Positions 1 through 12,308 of a stretch of 64,000 nucleotides of DNA are shown in pieces (the stretch's first letter is position 1; each line of letters opens with the position of its first letter). Source of the stretch: Gaeumannomyces sp. JS-464 (taxonomy: Eukaryota > Ascomycota > Sordariomycetes > Magnaporthales > Magnaporthaceae). The DNA lies in contig NGZR01000004.1 of assembly GCA_002197995.1 (NCBI GenBank), positions 1,860,001 through 1,924,000 on the forward strand, read 5' to 3'. Made by a program: the position numbers and the translations under genes. Below the pieces are notes generated by a model. That model worked only from the letters and a program-made list of their open reading frames with translations, ran no database searches and had not been told where the DNA came from.

Positions 1-552
1 GGATATGATGACCGATGGCTCCTGTTAGCGAAAGGGTTGTGTGGTGAATGAAGGGGAAGGGGTTTCCAGGCACACGTTTTGTGACAAGGAGGGGGTACGA
101 ATCATGCTGCCGCAATGACCCGGTGATTAAAACAGAAAGAAGAGGCAAGGAAAGTAAGAAAGGAAAATAAGTCGACTCTGAACACCACGCAATGCTCCGA
201 TGAATGCCATGCCATGCCTGTTCAGACCAGATAATCCGGGTTTGTTGTGGGTTGGTTGGGTGTGTGGGAAGAAAGGAAACCAGGGGCGTGCCGTGCCCCA
301 ATGCCCTCCAAAGATTTTCCGGCCGACGCCGCCGTCGTTTCCATGAGGAGCGTCAACCAACACCGAAAGAATGTCAGAGTCCACCAGCGATAGACCCCTA
401 CACACCACCCCGAGGTACTCCGTGCTCCGTTGATTGTTGGGTGTCTTTTTTTTTTTTTGTTGTTGTTTTGTTGTCGATATCGATCTTGTAGTTTTTGCTT
501 GGTTCAGTGGCATGCGCGGCCGCGGACCCAAACCTCGCTCCTAGGGGCGTAC
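1..552. other. gene-free 3' flank of the GAS2-domain gene
   Basis: No supported gene. This is the presumed 3' untranslated and downstream region of the minus-strand GAS2-domain gene. It contains a T-rich stretch around 447-475. Open frames here are short, of low complexity and lack any family signature. Confidence 0.6.
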
Positions 553-3292
553 CTAGCCTCTCCTGAACAGCCGCTTGGTCCCGCCAACCTTGCCCATCTC
601 GCCAAAGAGCTCAGGCGGGGGCGTGCCCATAGAGGGATGCCTGCGTTCGCCGCTAGCGATGCGCACCTTCTCCTTGACGCTGGCGACCCACGCTTTGCTC
701 TCGTCGCTCATCTCGACGTTCTTGGACCGCGGACCCGACATTCCAAGCGAGCTGTCCTCCTCGGTCCAGCTAAGACGTGAGCTTGACCTGGACCGAGTCG
801 AGACCCCGGACGGAGGCGTGTCGGCACCGTCGCCTTCGGCTCCAGGAGTAGGCACGAGGGGCATTGGCGTCCTGGGCAGTTGCGCCACCAGGGGCAAATG
901 CTGTCGCATGACGTCGTCGGGGCCGAAGCTGCGTCGTGTCTTGCGGACGTTGAGCGGCGTGATGGGCGAGTCCAGCGCCGATCCGGGCCGGCTGGCTGGG
1001 CTCGAGGTGATCTTGGATGGCATGCTTGGAATGTCCTGGACCTCGATTTTGGTACTTTCGCCACCAACTTTGGACCGACGCCCATGATGGATGGCGTACT
1101 CCTTGAGGTACTCTCCAAGATCAGCCCAGCCGCCCCCGACACGGACCATGACCCGCTCCCCGTTCTCGCCGACACAGCGGATGAACAACTTTATCGGAGC
1201 CTCCCCGTTTGAGCGAGACAGGTGGTAGAGCTTGATGTCTTGGTTGGACCGCTGGGCCCGAGACCTGGTGTTGCGTGCGTATGCAGGCGCAAGCAGGAAC
1301 GACGGCGTGCCGGCTCGCGATCCCGCACGTGATGAAGACGACATGCTGGAGTGGCTGCGCGGCTGCTGGTTGCGGTCGAAGTGGGTTGACGACTTGGGTT
1401 TGAGGTGCGGGAGCTGGAGATCGGGTGGGTTGAGGTGGTTCGCCGGCGTCGGCTGCGACGAAAGATGGATCTTAGCCGGGATCGACTCCAGAATCTCGCT
1501 GATCTGCTGCTGGAGCTGGTCATCATCACTTCTATCCGACGGGCTCCTGGCGTGGCCGCGGCGCGGTTCTGATCGCTTGTCTCCCATCGGGGATGGCTCG
1601 AGTGGCGACTTGGGCGGAGTATCCTCGTCAGACATCTCGCTCTCAGGCACAACAGGCATGCCGCTGAAGGAGACCGACCGAGATTTGGGATCGCGAGGCA
1701 TCAGGGATGGCGTCAAGGAAGGCGAGCCCGGGGGGCTGAGCTCGCTCGCCGCAGCCGCCGCCTCTCTGCTACGCATTCGCGGCAGCGGCGCTGTCACCGT
1801 TCTATTGCTGCCCATGCTCGCGGACCTCATGGTCGCTGTCGCCGTGAGGTCCGACCCAGAGCTCGATGACCTCTCGGAAAAGGCCGAGCTCATTTGCCTC
1901 TCGAACTCGGGCGAAATAGCCGGTCTCTCAGGGCCAGACGGCCTCTTTGGCATGTCAAGATCGGAGGGCCTTGCGGGTCTGTCCAGATGTGACGGCCTCA
2001 TTAGCCTCTCGGGTTCGGGCGACATTGATTGCCTCTCCAAAACGCGCGATCCTGTTGAGATCTCGGAACCGGACGGGCTCGTCGGCACCTCGTGTCGGAC
2101 GACCGATGCCAATGAGGCTGGGGAAGATGCTGTAGAAGTCGGTTGCTCCGCCCGCTTAGGACTGTGACTTGGCGTGTGTTGTGCCATCTGAATGCCGTTG
2201 GCCATCGCCCATTCAATCTCCCTCAGCATCCTCTCGCAGACCGTGACCCATTCTCCGTAGTTCTTCTCCAGCCTGTCCATCCGGTCAACCCAGTCGTCGG
2301 GAATCGTCTCTGGCCTGCCGTCCAGCGTGTCGAGCATGAAATAAATAGCACGGGCGGCCGTCGAGATCTTCTGGTCCAGCACAAGCTTCATGACGTCAAA
2401 GTCTTTGCGGGAGAGGGCTGGCAGCATACCGCCTGTAGGGCTGTCGGGGATGTCGAGGCAACGCTCCTACGCTTGCCCAAGTCGACCGCGTTCCAGCCTG
2501 ACCTCAAAGCGACCTCGGCGTCGTCAAGGAAGGCCAAGGTAGAGGGAACCCTCCGCAGGAGCAGGAGCCGACGCTCCAGGTGTTCATCAGGCGTACTAGT
2601 TTCGACAGGTTTGGGAGCGACTGAACGACTGTGGCCGTAAGTAGCGCCGTAACGTCATCCATCCTATTGTAGAACATGGCTGCGGATGAAATCGAGCGGC
2701 CACAGTCAGACATGGGAGTTCCAGGCCTCGAGAGCGGTAAGATGTGGTTGTGCAGGACATGTCTCTTTATCCTCTCCATGTCGATCTCTTCCAGTTCCCG
2801 CTGGATCTCTGCGATACGCCGCTCGTAGCTGGCCACCTCTTGGGTCTGAAGACAGCCCAGCCAGGCCTTGTCGCTGGCAGGGTTGCTTTCTGCGGCCTCC
2901 AGGTCCTCGGAGGTGATTGAATCCCACCGACTATGTCCTGTCCGTCCCCGTCCCCTTGGCGAGGACGGATCGAGGCCTGCCGAGCCAGTGTTGGAAGGCC
3001 ACGGCCATGATGAGAGCTCATCGAGCCAGTCTTGTATCTTCTTGGATGCTAGTGCCGCTGCCATGGCGAAGGACTGGTCTGAGAGAGTAGCTGCGTCTAG
3101 ACATTGTTTCAACGTCCCCGTGGGGTTGCGGAAGGCTTCTATAGCAGCTGAGGGGGTGAGAGCCGCTAGCAGCTCGTCGGTTGGGCGTTGCCGGGTGGGC
3201 GATGTGCCTGGTGATGATCGGCACTGCTGCCGGTGTGCGCTCGAGGACAGGATGAGGCCCGGGGGCAAGGGGGAAAACGGATTCTCGTTCAT
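553..3292 (-). CDS. GAS2 (GAR) domain protein, one apparent frameshift
   Basis: Probable microtubule- or cytoskeleton-associated protein of about 900 residues. The start (3292, MNENPFSPLPPG) has a good context and a conserved-looking N-terminal segment (acidic/coiled ELEEIDMERIKR near residue 185). The C-terminal half holds the GAR domain, encoded near 1080-1240 (KLFIRCVGENGERV, VRVGGGWADLGEYLKEY), which in animal GAS2 proteins binds microtubules. Between them lie helical segments and a long Ser/Pro-rich disordered region with degenerate RPS.LDRP-like repeats (about 1890-2060). The frame breaks near 2568-2576: LVRLMNTWSV must continue as RLLLLRRVP, which needs one added base. A second jump at 2433-2470 fits a 38-nt GTAGGA...CTACAG intron that restores frame (phase 1), unusually short, or another indel. 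Domain call is firm; the biological role is inferred from the family. Confidence 0.8.
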
Positions 3293-6080
3293 GGTGATGT
3301 CAGGGAAGCCGGGGCTGGGCCGGCCGTAGACTTTCGAGATGACGTTGAGGATGCGAAGCTTGTCCGTGAGGTCCGACGTATGAGGTAATCGACGGGTGGT
3401 CGTCGACTGGTGGGAGGGCGTGGCGTTCCGGCGTCTCGGTCTCGAAGGGGGCGGGGAGTGTTGGATGTGGGCGTCTAGCGCTCAGAAGTCGAAGATGATG
3501 GGAGGAGACGGAGAGAATCGTGTCGACGATGACGAGCAGAAGCTGGAAGAGGACGAGTTTACAGCAATATAGGAAGGTCTGGATCTTGTAGCACCGGGCA
3601 CCCGCCGCTTTCCATTCCCCGCGCACAAAGCGCCTTTGCTGTCCGTTTGGGCTCAGAGATGAGCTGGTTGGACGGTGGGCTGGCGCAGGAGCGCACTGCC
3701 GGCGGGGATGCCCGAGACCGCGACTGACAAACGGATGTGCCGGCCTACTACAAAGCGATAAAGCCATGAGAGGGCGCCATTGTTGGCAGAGGAGAACAAA
3801 ACGAGAAAGAAGACAAACAAGGAAAAAAATGACAGGCGAAAAGAAAAAAAAACAGAGAGCGAGACAAGGAAGGATCACCAGAGAAAGGAGAAGACGCAAT
3901 TCAGAAAAACGAGGCGAATAATGAAGGTGGGGGCTGCAGGCAGGTACAGGAAAACAAAGAAAGGAGCTGGCAGTGATGGGGCGAAGGGACAAAAGGAACG
4001 TGGTGGTTGAGGCTGGGCTGCGCGACGCTATTCTCGTCCCAAAGCCAGGCAGACGATGCGAGAGGTTCGTCCTTCATGCGCTGGCAGGACCTGGGACCTG
4101 AGCCGCGTTGCGCCGGTGGATAAAATGAACGGGCATGAACCAGCAACCCAAAGTGCAGGCCCAGGATGCGGCCGTCGGTGGGCGGCAGCTGCGATCTGGA
4201 GGGCCCACTGCGAAAATTCGGAAATCACTTAGACAAAACAAAAATCAATGAAGAAAAAGCTGGCCCGGCACGCTAAACGAGGCCGGCGCTAGGCCAACTT
4301 GGCACATTGGCACAGGCCGAAGCGGCAAGTGGAGAGATGGAGAAGCCCCCAATGCGGTAAAAGATGGGCTCCCTCTTCCTGGTTCAGGCAATTAACTCCC
4401 TGCAAACGCGTCTTGCCAGGCAGGGCGGCGACGTAACTTAAACGACGCACAGATGGGAGCGATCCAATTCGATTTTGACAAGGCATGGGCCTTCATCCTT
4501 TGCGCCCGCTGCCTGTGTGCTGTCGTGGCTTGTGAAAGGACGGGAGCCGAGCGTCATCAGTCAGCTGTCTTTTGTGTTCGTGTGTCTGCATACCTCCTCC
4601 CCCGCCTTGCCGTTTGTTTCGAAACTAGCGGACGCACTCGCTCGCTCGCTTGGTAGCAGCGTTTGCTTGCTTGCATTATTACGACACTTTTATTATCTCT
4701 CCAGTCTCGGCACGGCAAACGAGCAAGTCCATCCGTTCCCGCATCTCCCGAGTGAGACACTGTTTTATTCTGCCTGCCCGACGTGTCGCCTCCTGCCTTT
4801 CCATTGGTCTCGACGCGGCGCCACTGCCACCGCCATTGCCAACGCACTGCACCACTCACCGCATAATTTTATCCCTCGTCATTGGACCCGCGCAAAACCC
4901 CTTACATAGATCGTGCAGCTAAGAACCTTACATCCGTCATGAGGGATATTTATTCGGAGCACAACCTCGGCATGGTCGGACGTGTGGATGCTATGATGGA
5001 TGGATGGATGGATGGGTGCCTGGGAGCCTGGCTTTCCCCGGCATAGCAGATGGCCGCTATTGATAGGAACGAAAGAAAAAAGAAAAGAAAAAAAGCAACG
5101 CCGCAACACAGCAACTACGAGCCCAATTCTGGAAACAACGTCACAACCTGGAAAAGATCCCCACTAGCCTCTCCAGGCCCCCAGAGTAATCGCCTAGGAG
5201 ACGTGGGAGACAAGGCGCGCTCGGAGCACCCGCGCGAGATCACCGTGGAGAAGCGACATGGGTCGCCCGATGACCATTATCCGTTCTGGACTGGCTTGCC
5301 CTGGTCAACCCCGGGGTTTTTCTCTGGTTCCAGCCTTCAGCATCCGAAGAACAAAACAAAAAAAACAAAAAAAAGACGTGCAGTGCCGTTTTGTGCCCCT
5401 GAAGAATGCCCATGTCAACCCCCAGTCATGACTTGCATAGAATAGGATAGAATAGGTAGCTCTTGAGCATTGCGTCTTGCCTGGTGCTTTGCCTGTTTGC
5501 GTCCGCCCGACTCCGGTCCCGCAGGCCACACCAGCTTTTTGGGTCGGGACGGATGATCGTGGTATCACATAGACGACTCGATCCACCCGCAACACGGCGG
5601 GTGCCTTCACGGTGTCATACGAGATTCAAGCATTTCCAAGCCATAGATTCGTTTTATAACATCCGAATCGCGTGTTTGTCCTCCAGCCACAGAAACCCCT
5701 CACCCGAACGATGCACCTCTTTGTAACCCGGTTATTCTACAGGGAAAGAATGAATCAACGCGGCCAAGCAAAATAATAAAAAAGAGCGCGCCCACACGCG
5801 GGTGATACCATTCCCCTCAATCCAAGCCCATCAAGTCGTCAGGTATCAAATCAAATCGACCTCGTCCAACATTGCAATTCCCAAGAGACCAATCCTTGTA
5901 CCACTCGAAAAAAGACTTTTCAAACGCCATCAAACTCCTCCGGCAGTCCAAGTCTTACACGGAAAAGACAGTGTACGACTCATGGGACCAACCTTCCGTG
6001 TAAATCTCCCAAGCAGAAATAACCACCCAAACGCAGAATCCAACTCATCGGGACAGACACACGGATACACATGTTCCAGC
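3293..6080. other. intergenic region between farA and the GAS2-domain gene
   Basis: About 2.8 kb without a supported gene, holding the promoter of the GAS2-domain gene (right-hand edge) and the 3' flank of farA (left-hand edge). Visible structure is limited to purine/A-rich runs (3790-3890 and 5070-5095), a short GATG tetranucleotide repeat near 4995-5016, and A-rich sequence near 5350-5375. A hydrophobic open frame directly upstream (3300-3992, minus) looks like chance or leader sequence. Confidence 0.55.
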
Positions 6081-9000
6081 TCAGGCGCTCGCAGCAATCG
6101 GCTGCACGCCCGCGTCGGCCGACAGGCTGTCGACCAGCATCAAGTCGTGGATCTGGTCGCCGTCGACGTCCCCCTTTTGCTCCGCAGCCGCCTGCGCTTC
6201 CGACGCCTCAGCGGCGGCGCCGTTGTTGTTGTTGTTCTCCTCGCATCCATTGATACCGCCACCGCCAGATCCCTCTGCTGGAGGGAACTGGAGCCACTGG
6301 TCGAAATCGAGGTTCGTGCCCGTCATGGCGTTCCAGTCGAACTCGTCGTGGCCGCTGCCAAAGTCGACCACGTCCATCATATCGAACCCGCCGTGCTCGC
6401 CGTCGCCTGACGAGCCCCCGCTGGCCGACGGTGTCAACCCGACAGCCGAGTCGAGGTCCCTCTCCGTGTGTGGCGGCGAGTGGCCCGCCGCCAACGCCAC
6501 CACATCGGTCGCGAGGGCGGCCGGGTCGATGTTGTTGCCCAAGCTGCCACCGCCAACAGGCTGCTGATGAGGTTGTTGTTGCCGTTGTTGCGGCGCACCA
6601 TTGTTATATGACCGTTCACCGTGGAACAGCCCCATTTCGATCTGGTTAATGTAAGGAGCGTTCTCTGGCGGCGGGGTCGAGAGCTCATCGCAAGCGCCGC
6701 CCATTTCGCGCCGCAGCGCAGCGGCGCCCGCTAGGTTGAGGGCAGGCGCAATGGTGGCCGGCTTGCTCCTGAGCGACGCCTTCTGGCCATAATGGTGGCT
6801 CTGTCGCTGCTGGAACAGCTGCCGCTTGGACTGCTGTTGCTGCTGCTGCTGCCGCTGCCTTCCGTGCCCGCCGCCGTTGGCCATGACGGCGCCCAGCGCC
6901 TCGGCCGCCCCAATGGGATTGGGCTGGTTCACAGGTCGATGGCGGCCTTGCGCAGGGCGGCATCGCGAGGAACACGGTGGCGAAGTCCGCGGCGAGTAGA
7001 TGTCGCGCAGCTTCTCCATGACACGCAGGAGCTGGGGAAGCCCTTGGTCGCCGTGCGCGCAGCTCCATCATCGGATTCTTCATCTCGAGCAGGTGTATGA
7101 TCATGGCGGGAGGATGACGGTGACGCCCGTGGTGGGCAGGAAGCGCTCGAGCCGCAGCTGGTGCAGCTCTGAGGCCATGTGCGTGATGCGGGCCGCGCTC
7201 TCGCGCACCCGGAGCCGCGACATCTCCTGAACCTGGCGCGACGCCGTCGGGGTCTGGAACGGCGATGCTGGCAAGAACTGCGGCCGGTGCAGGGCCGACA
7301 CGGTGGTGTAGTAGACCATGTGGAGCAGGCAACGCTGCACCGCCACGGTCGAGCGGCCCTGCTGGACGTCAAGTGGCGTCAGCGGCCGGTACTGGGCGGC
7401 GGGGGGCAGCGCCTCCAGCCAGCCCGTCAGCTCGAGATCGACAATGTTGATGCTATCAAGGTTGTCGAGCGTCTTGTTGGGGAATAGCATCATGGTGCTG
7501 TTGGTCGTGTTCTCGGGCTTGGTCGCGTCGCGGATGAGCACCGAGTACTGCGCAGCATGCGGCTTATCAGCACACACAGCTTGGCCTTCTGGATGCAGAG
7601 CTCGGCGAGCTCGCGCTGCATCCCTAGATCGCGCACCACGGCGCAGTCAGCTGACAACAGCTGGTTCTCGTCCGACAGCGCCTCGAGCTCGAAATCGGAT
7701 TCGACCAGCATCGGCACGTCAAAATCCTCGTCCTTTATCCTGGTAGGGCGGCGCATCCCGAGCGCGACCAGCCTGTCCCGCATGAAGCATGACCACCAGA
7801 TGCGCTTCCACAGCTTCTGCTTACGGGGCGCCATGTTGGTGTTTCCCGAGTTGCGGTGGTAGCCCAATGGTGTGGGCCAGCGAAATGGCGACGCCCATCC
7901 AGTGCCATGTATCCTTTTGGTCGTCGGTGGTTTCGTACCAGTAGGTCATGAGCAGGAGCGCCTGCACCAGGACCTAACCGGTCCGACTCGTACGTCGAAC
8001 GTCGTACCAGGAGCTGTGGACGCGGACTACAGACCGTGTCACGCCCGACAGCCAAATTGGCCAGCGAAAAAAAGACGAACTTACCCTAGTCTTGGCACAA
8101 GTAGACACTTGCGGGCACGCTTTCCTCGTGGGACTAGCCAGCCTCCTGCAGATGCCTGATGTCGACAAAGCTGTGGCGGCAAACATGACGGCATGGTACA
8201 GAAACAAGCTGATCTGCCCACAGAGGCCATCGCGGGAATGGATGGCGTTGAGGAAGTCGTGCAGCTCGATCAGGGGCATGTACGGGTGGACAAATTCCAC
8301 GTACGACTGCAGCAGGGCGTTCTGCACGACCGAGTTCGGGTAGCGACAGGGCGCCCTTGGCGTGCAGGTACTTGACATCGTCCGAGGTGAGCTTGCTGGG
8401 CAGCGGCTTGACGAAGGCGGGCAGCTGCGAGTACAAGGACAGGTCAGGCTCCTCGAGCGAGCTGAGGACACTGTGCGGTGCGGATGTCGCCGAACAGGTT
8501 GTTGGGGTTCAGCGGCGGATCGGGCCAGAGCAGGCGCGGGTTGTTGATGCTGTCTCCCAGCTTGGAGAGCAGCTCTGCCGAGTTCTCGGGGCGGAATCCT
8601 GGTCGTTGCTGGTCTGTGGCGAGCGCAGCGTCATGTCGTGTCAGAGCAAGGGTCCCATTGAGGAGGATCGCCCAAAAGCGGCGGTCACGGCCTCCTCAAC
8701 GCCACCCCCACACCACACACACACCGGCAAGTCGCATATCTCGGGATAATTGTGTGCGATTGCCATGTGAAAATGAGGAGCAGCAGCAGCAGCAGCAACT
8801 GGTTGGGGGGTCGCCCGGCAGCTTACAAATGAGATGCGGCACATGGCCATGGCCGTCCACCGGGGTGTGGTCCAGCAACGTGGCACCGCCTGCCGCGCCG
8901 CTCGGGACATCATTCCCGTTGGCGACGACTGGGGTCGATATCGCGACGCCCTCCTCGCTGGGCCGTCGCAGGTCGGCGCTGGTGATGTTGATGGGATTGG

Positions 9001-9841
9001 CCGCGGGCGTTTTTGCGCGCAGTGCCTCGGCTGAAGTCGCCAAGGTGGCCCACCACATCGAACTCGCGGCGAAGATGTTCTTCCTGGTCGCGGCGTGTTA
9101 GTTCATTGGTGCCTGCATTTCTGCTGATCATTTGACAGCTTTCACAAGCCAAAAAAAGCAGACCCAGAAAAGCTCGCACCCGCACCCTTTGGGCAGCAGA
9201 CACACAGAAAAATATTACAGGACAAAATTGCGACGAATCAACCCAAACTGTGAAGAGTGTATGTGCGCGTGTCGTGCTGGGATCGTCATTGATGCACCCT
9301 GCAATTAATTGCAGTGATTGGGGTCGGGCGGGAGAACGGAACTCCGTCTTGAGGCTGCCACAATGTGATGGGGGAAAAAAGAAGACCGCAGCGGCTGCAA
9401 TACTGGAGCCATTGGCTCCGGGGCGCTGAGATGGGAAGGGTAGCGGGTCACTCACTTTCGCCTCCGGCTCTCCTGGACGATGCACTCGACGTTGTCCCAC
9501 CTGCAGTTACCGCAGGGGGCTCCCTCGACCACGTCGCAGCGGACCTTCCTGGCCCGGCAGCTCACGCAGGCGCGGGCGGCGCGCCGCTTGGTGATCTTGG
9601 CCGCCGGCTCCCCGCTGTCGCCGGCGACCGTCGATGTCGACTCCTTGCGCTTCTTGGACCCCGGCGACTTTGCCGTCTTGCCGGCTGCTGCCTCCTCCGC
9701 AGGGGCAGGCGATCCGGATGTGGCGGCGGCGTTGGCGGTCGGCGATGGCGAATCGGGATGTTCCGCGGCGATCGACTCCCCCCTCTCAGACGCTGGCCTC
9801 GACGACACCGAGGCCTCGCCGTCGCTCTCGCTTCCGCTCAT
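6081..9841 (-). CDS. farA: CTF1/FarA-type Zn2Cys6 transcription factor, many frameshifts
   Basis: Nuclear regulator of fatty-acid catabolism and cutinase genes by family (Fusarium CTF1, Aspergillus FarA). Start at 9841 (MSGSESDGE). Exon 1 (9841-9456) holds the zinc cluster, spacing C-x2-C-x6-C-x7-C-x2-C-x6-C (CVSCRARKVRC ... CGNCRWDNVEC), ending in the basic RRRKKN. Introns by splice site and phase: 9084-9455, 8614-8826, 8014-8084. The middle holds the fungal-specific TF domain (FVKPLPSKLTSDDVKYL, QSYVEFVHPYMPL, KLWKRIWWSCFMRDRLV, QYSVLIRDATK, LERFLPTTGVTVILP). The C-terminus has polyglutamine (about 6830-6860) and an acidic DFDQWLQFPP tail. Homology changes frame at about 8475, 8337, 8170, 8136, 7978, 7860, 7553, 7106, 7055, 7037, 6996, 6970 and 6933, plus three extra G at 7990-8008. 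The first half mainly has extra bases, the second half missing ones. No nonsense substitutions were seen, so sequence error is more likely than decay. Intact length would be about 1,030 residues. Confidence 0.93.
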
Positions 9842-11732
9842 GGTTCCTCTCTGCGGGGTGTTTTGGTTGCTTCGGTGGTGTATAGCTGGCGGCCCGTGTC
9901 GAGCCTGACTGTGACTCAACTCCGCTCAACTGCAGCGGTCTGTGGGAGGAACGGCGAGATTTCCCATGCAAGGCCGCCTTTTCTCCCTCTCACACTCTGG
10001 TCCGGGAGGGAGAGAACACGACACGAAACAGATCAGTGACAAATGAATGTCCTGAAGACGCCAGCCAGATTCGCCGGGTGGTAGCTTGACGTCGGGGCGA
10101 CTCTGGACTGCGCAAAGGTGCGTCGTGCTGGACTGCACAGTCCAGACAAGACGTCCGCACTACAGCACACTCGTAACGCCGGCGCACGGCGGAGAATACG
10201 GCCCTTGGGACTTTTGCTTGACCGCTTGCGCGGTGCACAAGGCTTTTTAGACGTTCGCAACGGTCTGCTCTCGACGCCGCTTGGCGTGTCTTGCCGGCGA
10301 CGTCGTGCGTGTTAGACGGCGACGTCTCTACGACCTCGTGGCCACTCCCACACGCACGTCCTGTCGACGAGCATGGACCACGGGCACGCACGCGTTGGCC
10401 TCGAGGTCGAAGACGCCTGTTGCAAGCTTGCATGCGCAGCTGTCGAGACAGGGTGATAGCAGCGAGGGCAGAGGCGAGAATGGACACAGGAGTCAGGATG
10501 TGGTGGCATCGGGAACGAGGATCGCTTTTACGGCGGGACCAGACCGAAGTGGGCGCCGGATTTGTTTTAATATCTTGATTGGGGGCGCCGTCCATGTGTC
10601 TCCAATGCGCCAGCTAGGCAAAAATACGCTCCTCGACTTGGTGTCCACCCGCCGGGGGCATGCTTGGGGGGTCTGGGTTGCAGGGATGGTCGAAGTACCT
10701 TGTCGATTTTCCCCAGGCTACTGCTGCACTAGGTGACTGCACCGAGTCCAGGGGCGAAAGGAGGACCACTGGGCCCCATCCACCGCTGGATCGGAGACAA
10801 TGCGGCGGTGATGCACACAGTACGCAGCATGATGTATGCAAGGCCTCGAGGGCCCGGCAGGCAGGCAGACAGCCAGGAATTGGTCACGAAGGAGAAGCTG
10901 AGGCGTAAGAACGACGATGCGAGTAGGTAAGTGTGAGGCAGAAATCGGTACCTGCCCTGGCCTGGTCAGGTCGCGCAGTCGGCGTACTGGGTACAAGTTG
11001 GCTGCCATGCCGAGCCCACACCCGCAGGCATCTCCGAGTGGAGGGAACCTGGAGCGGGACGGGCGAGGAGTCGAGCTGTGCGAGGATGGAACGCTGCGGT
11101 TGCTGCCACGCCCTGTGGTTGGCTGCCAGCTTCCGTGGAGCGGAGTCAGGATGATGCTGGTTCCGCATGCTGAGCAATCGACCTGGATGGTCCGGGGCAA
11201 TAAAAAAATAAAGGGAACCTGAAAGGACGCACCGAAAAGAATTAAAAAGTCAGGTGCTCGTCTGTACCCGTTACTTTGGACGCCGACCCTGTTGCTTTGG
11301 TGTGCGCACACCCGGCAATAAGCTGGAGGTGTGCGCAGCGAAAGGCGGGCTGGGCTTCGTTCAAGAGAAGGGCGGGGAGTGGGCGCGGCGCCTGGGACAC
11401 GACATGCCCACCCCCATGTCCCAGCCATGCACGCCTTCGATGAGCGATCCCGCCTCAAGGTCCCGCCACCACGTCGCTGCGCCGGTCCAGGTACCTCCCT
11501 GGCCTGGAAACTCGCCCGATCGGGCTCCCGCCGCTCACCTCTCGCTTGCACGCCAAGTCGCTGTCCTGTCCAGTTTTCTTCTCCCTCCGTTGTGGGGGGC
11601 GGGACCAAAGGATGTGGAGGAGGGGGGAGAGCTTGGCCCTGGTCTTCTCCGCTCAGGGTTGCTATTAAAAAAAGAAAAGGAAAGAAAAAGTGACTGGAAC
11701 GGGACGCTTGCGCGAGCTGGGCTGCAGACGGT

Positions 11733-11775
11733 CGTCATTTCAATCCGTTCGTCATTTCGATCCGTTCGTCATTTC
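11733..11775. repeat. 17-bp tandem repeat, 2.5 copies
   Basis: The unit CGTCATTTCRATCCGTT occurs twice with one difference (A/G) and is followed by a partial third copy (CGTCATTTC). It is non-coding, with no recognised function. Confidence 0.9.
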
Positions 11776-12264
11776 CGCTGTCCCGCGAAAGGACGTTCGG
11801 GGTAGCTCGGCCAGAGCAGCAGCAGCAGCAGACCGACGCCGGGGGCGGCCCAAGTCAGCGCGCCACATCCGGTTTCGCACATTGTCCACGGCCTGTCGAC
11901 TCAAATGCCGACGGGCCAGGAATGAATGCTCCTCTCCGCGCGTTGTGTGATGCACAAAAGTCGAAGGTTTCTCGCCGACGAGGATTACCTACCAATTACA
12001 CAACGGCCGCCCTCCCCAGTTCCCCACTCCCCACCCCATGTGGGCACGCGCCCAGAGAAGGTCCAGCCTGCCAACCAACCCCATCCTCGTTCCCCACCCG
12101 GTTTTGGAGAAGCTGCGCGTCGGCGACAAGCACGAGGACACCGAAATTCTTCAGAAAGGTGGGTTCCAGACAGCCACCGTAAGAAGCGGAAACAGACGGT
12201 TTAAGCTCGATCTCCTCGCGTGCATGGGGTAAGGTGAGTTGGCAGCCACTTGTGATTTCTGATC

Positions 12265-12308
12265 TGACCTCTGACCTCTGACCTCTGACCTTTGACCTCT
12301 TCTGACCT
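12265..12308. repeat. six-copy TGACCT (AGGTCA) array
   Basis: TGACCT begins at 12265, 12272, 12279, 12286 and 12293 (strict 7-nt period), then again at 12303. Read on the minus strand this is AGGTCA direct repeats with a 1-nt spacer. It may be a simple heptamer microsatellite or a clustered binding site; nothing in the window decides between them. Confidence 0.85.

Noticed and set aside
3300..3992. Hydrophobic 230-codon frame upstream of the GAS2-domain gene
   Set aside because: Lies in the expected leader/promoter region, is Leu/Ser/Phe-rich from pyrimidine tracts and matches no family.
6081..9841. farA as a true pseudogene
   Set aside because: Protein-level conservation is high, nonsense substitutions are absent and the indels match an error pattern seen in other genes; kept as a gene pending read-level evidence.
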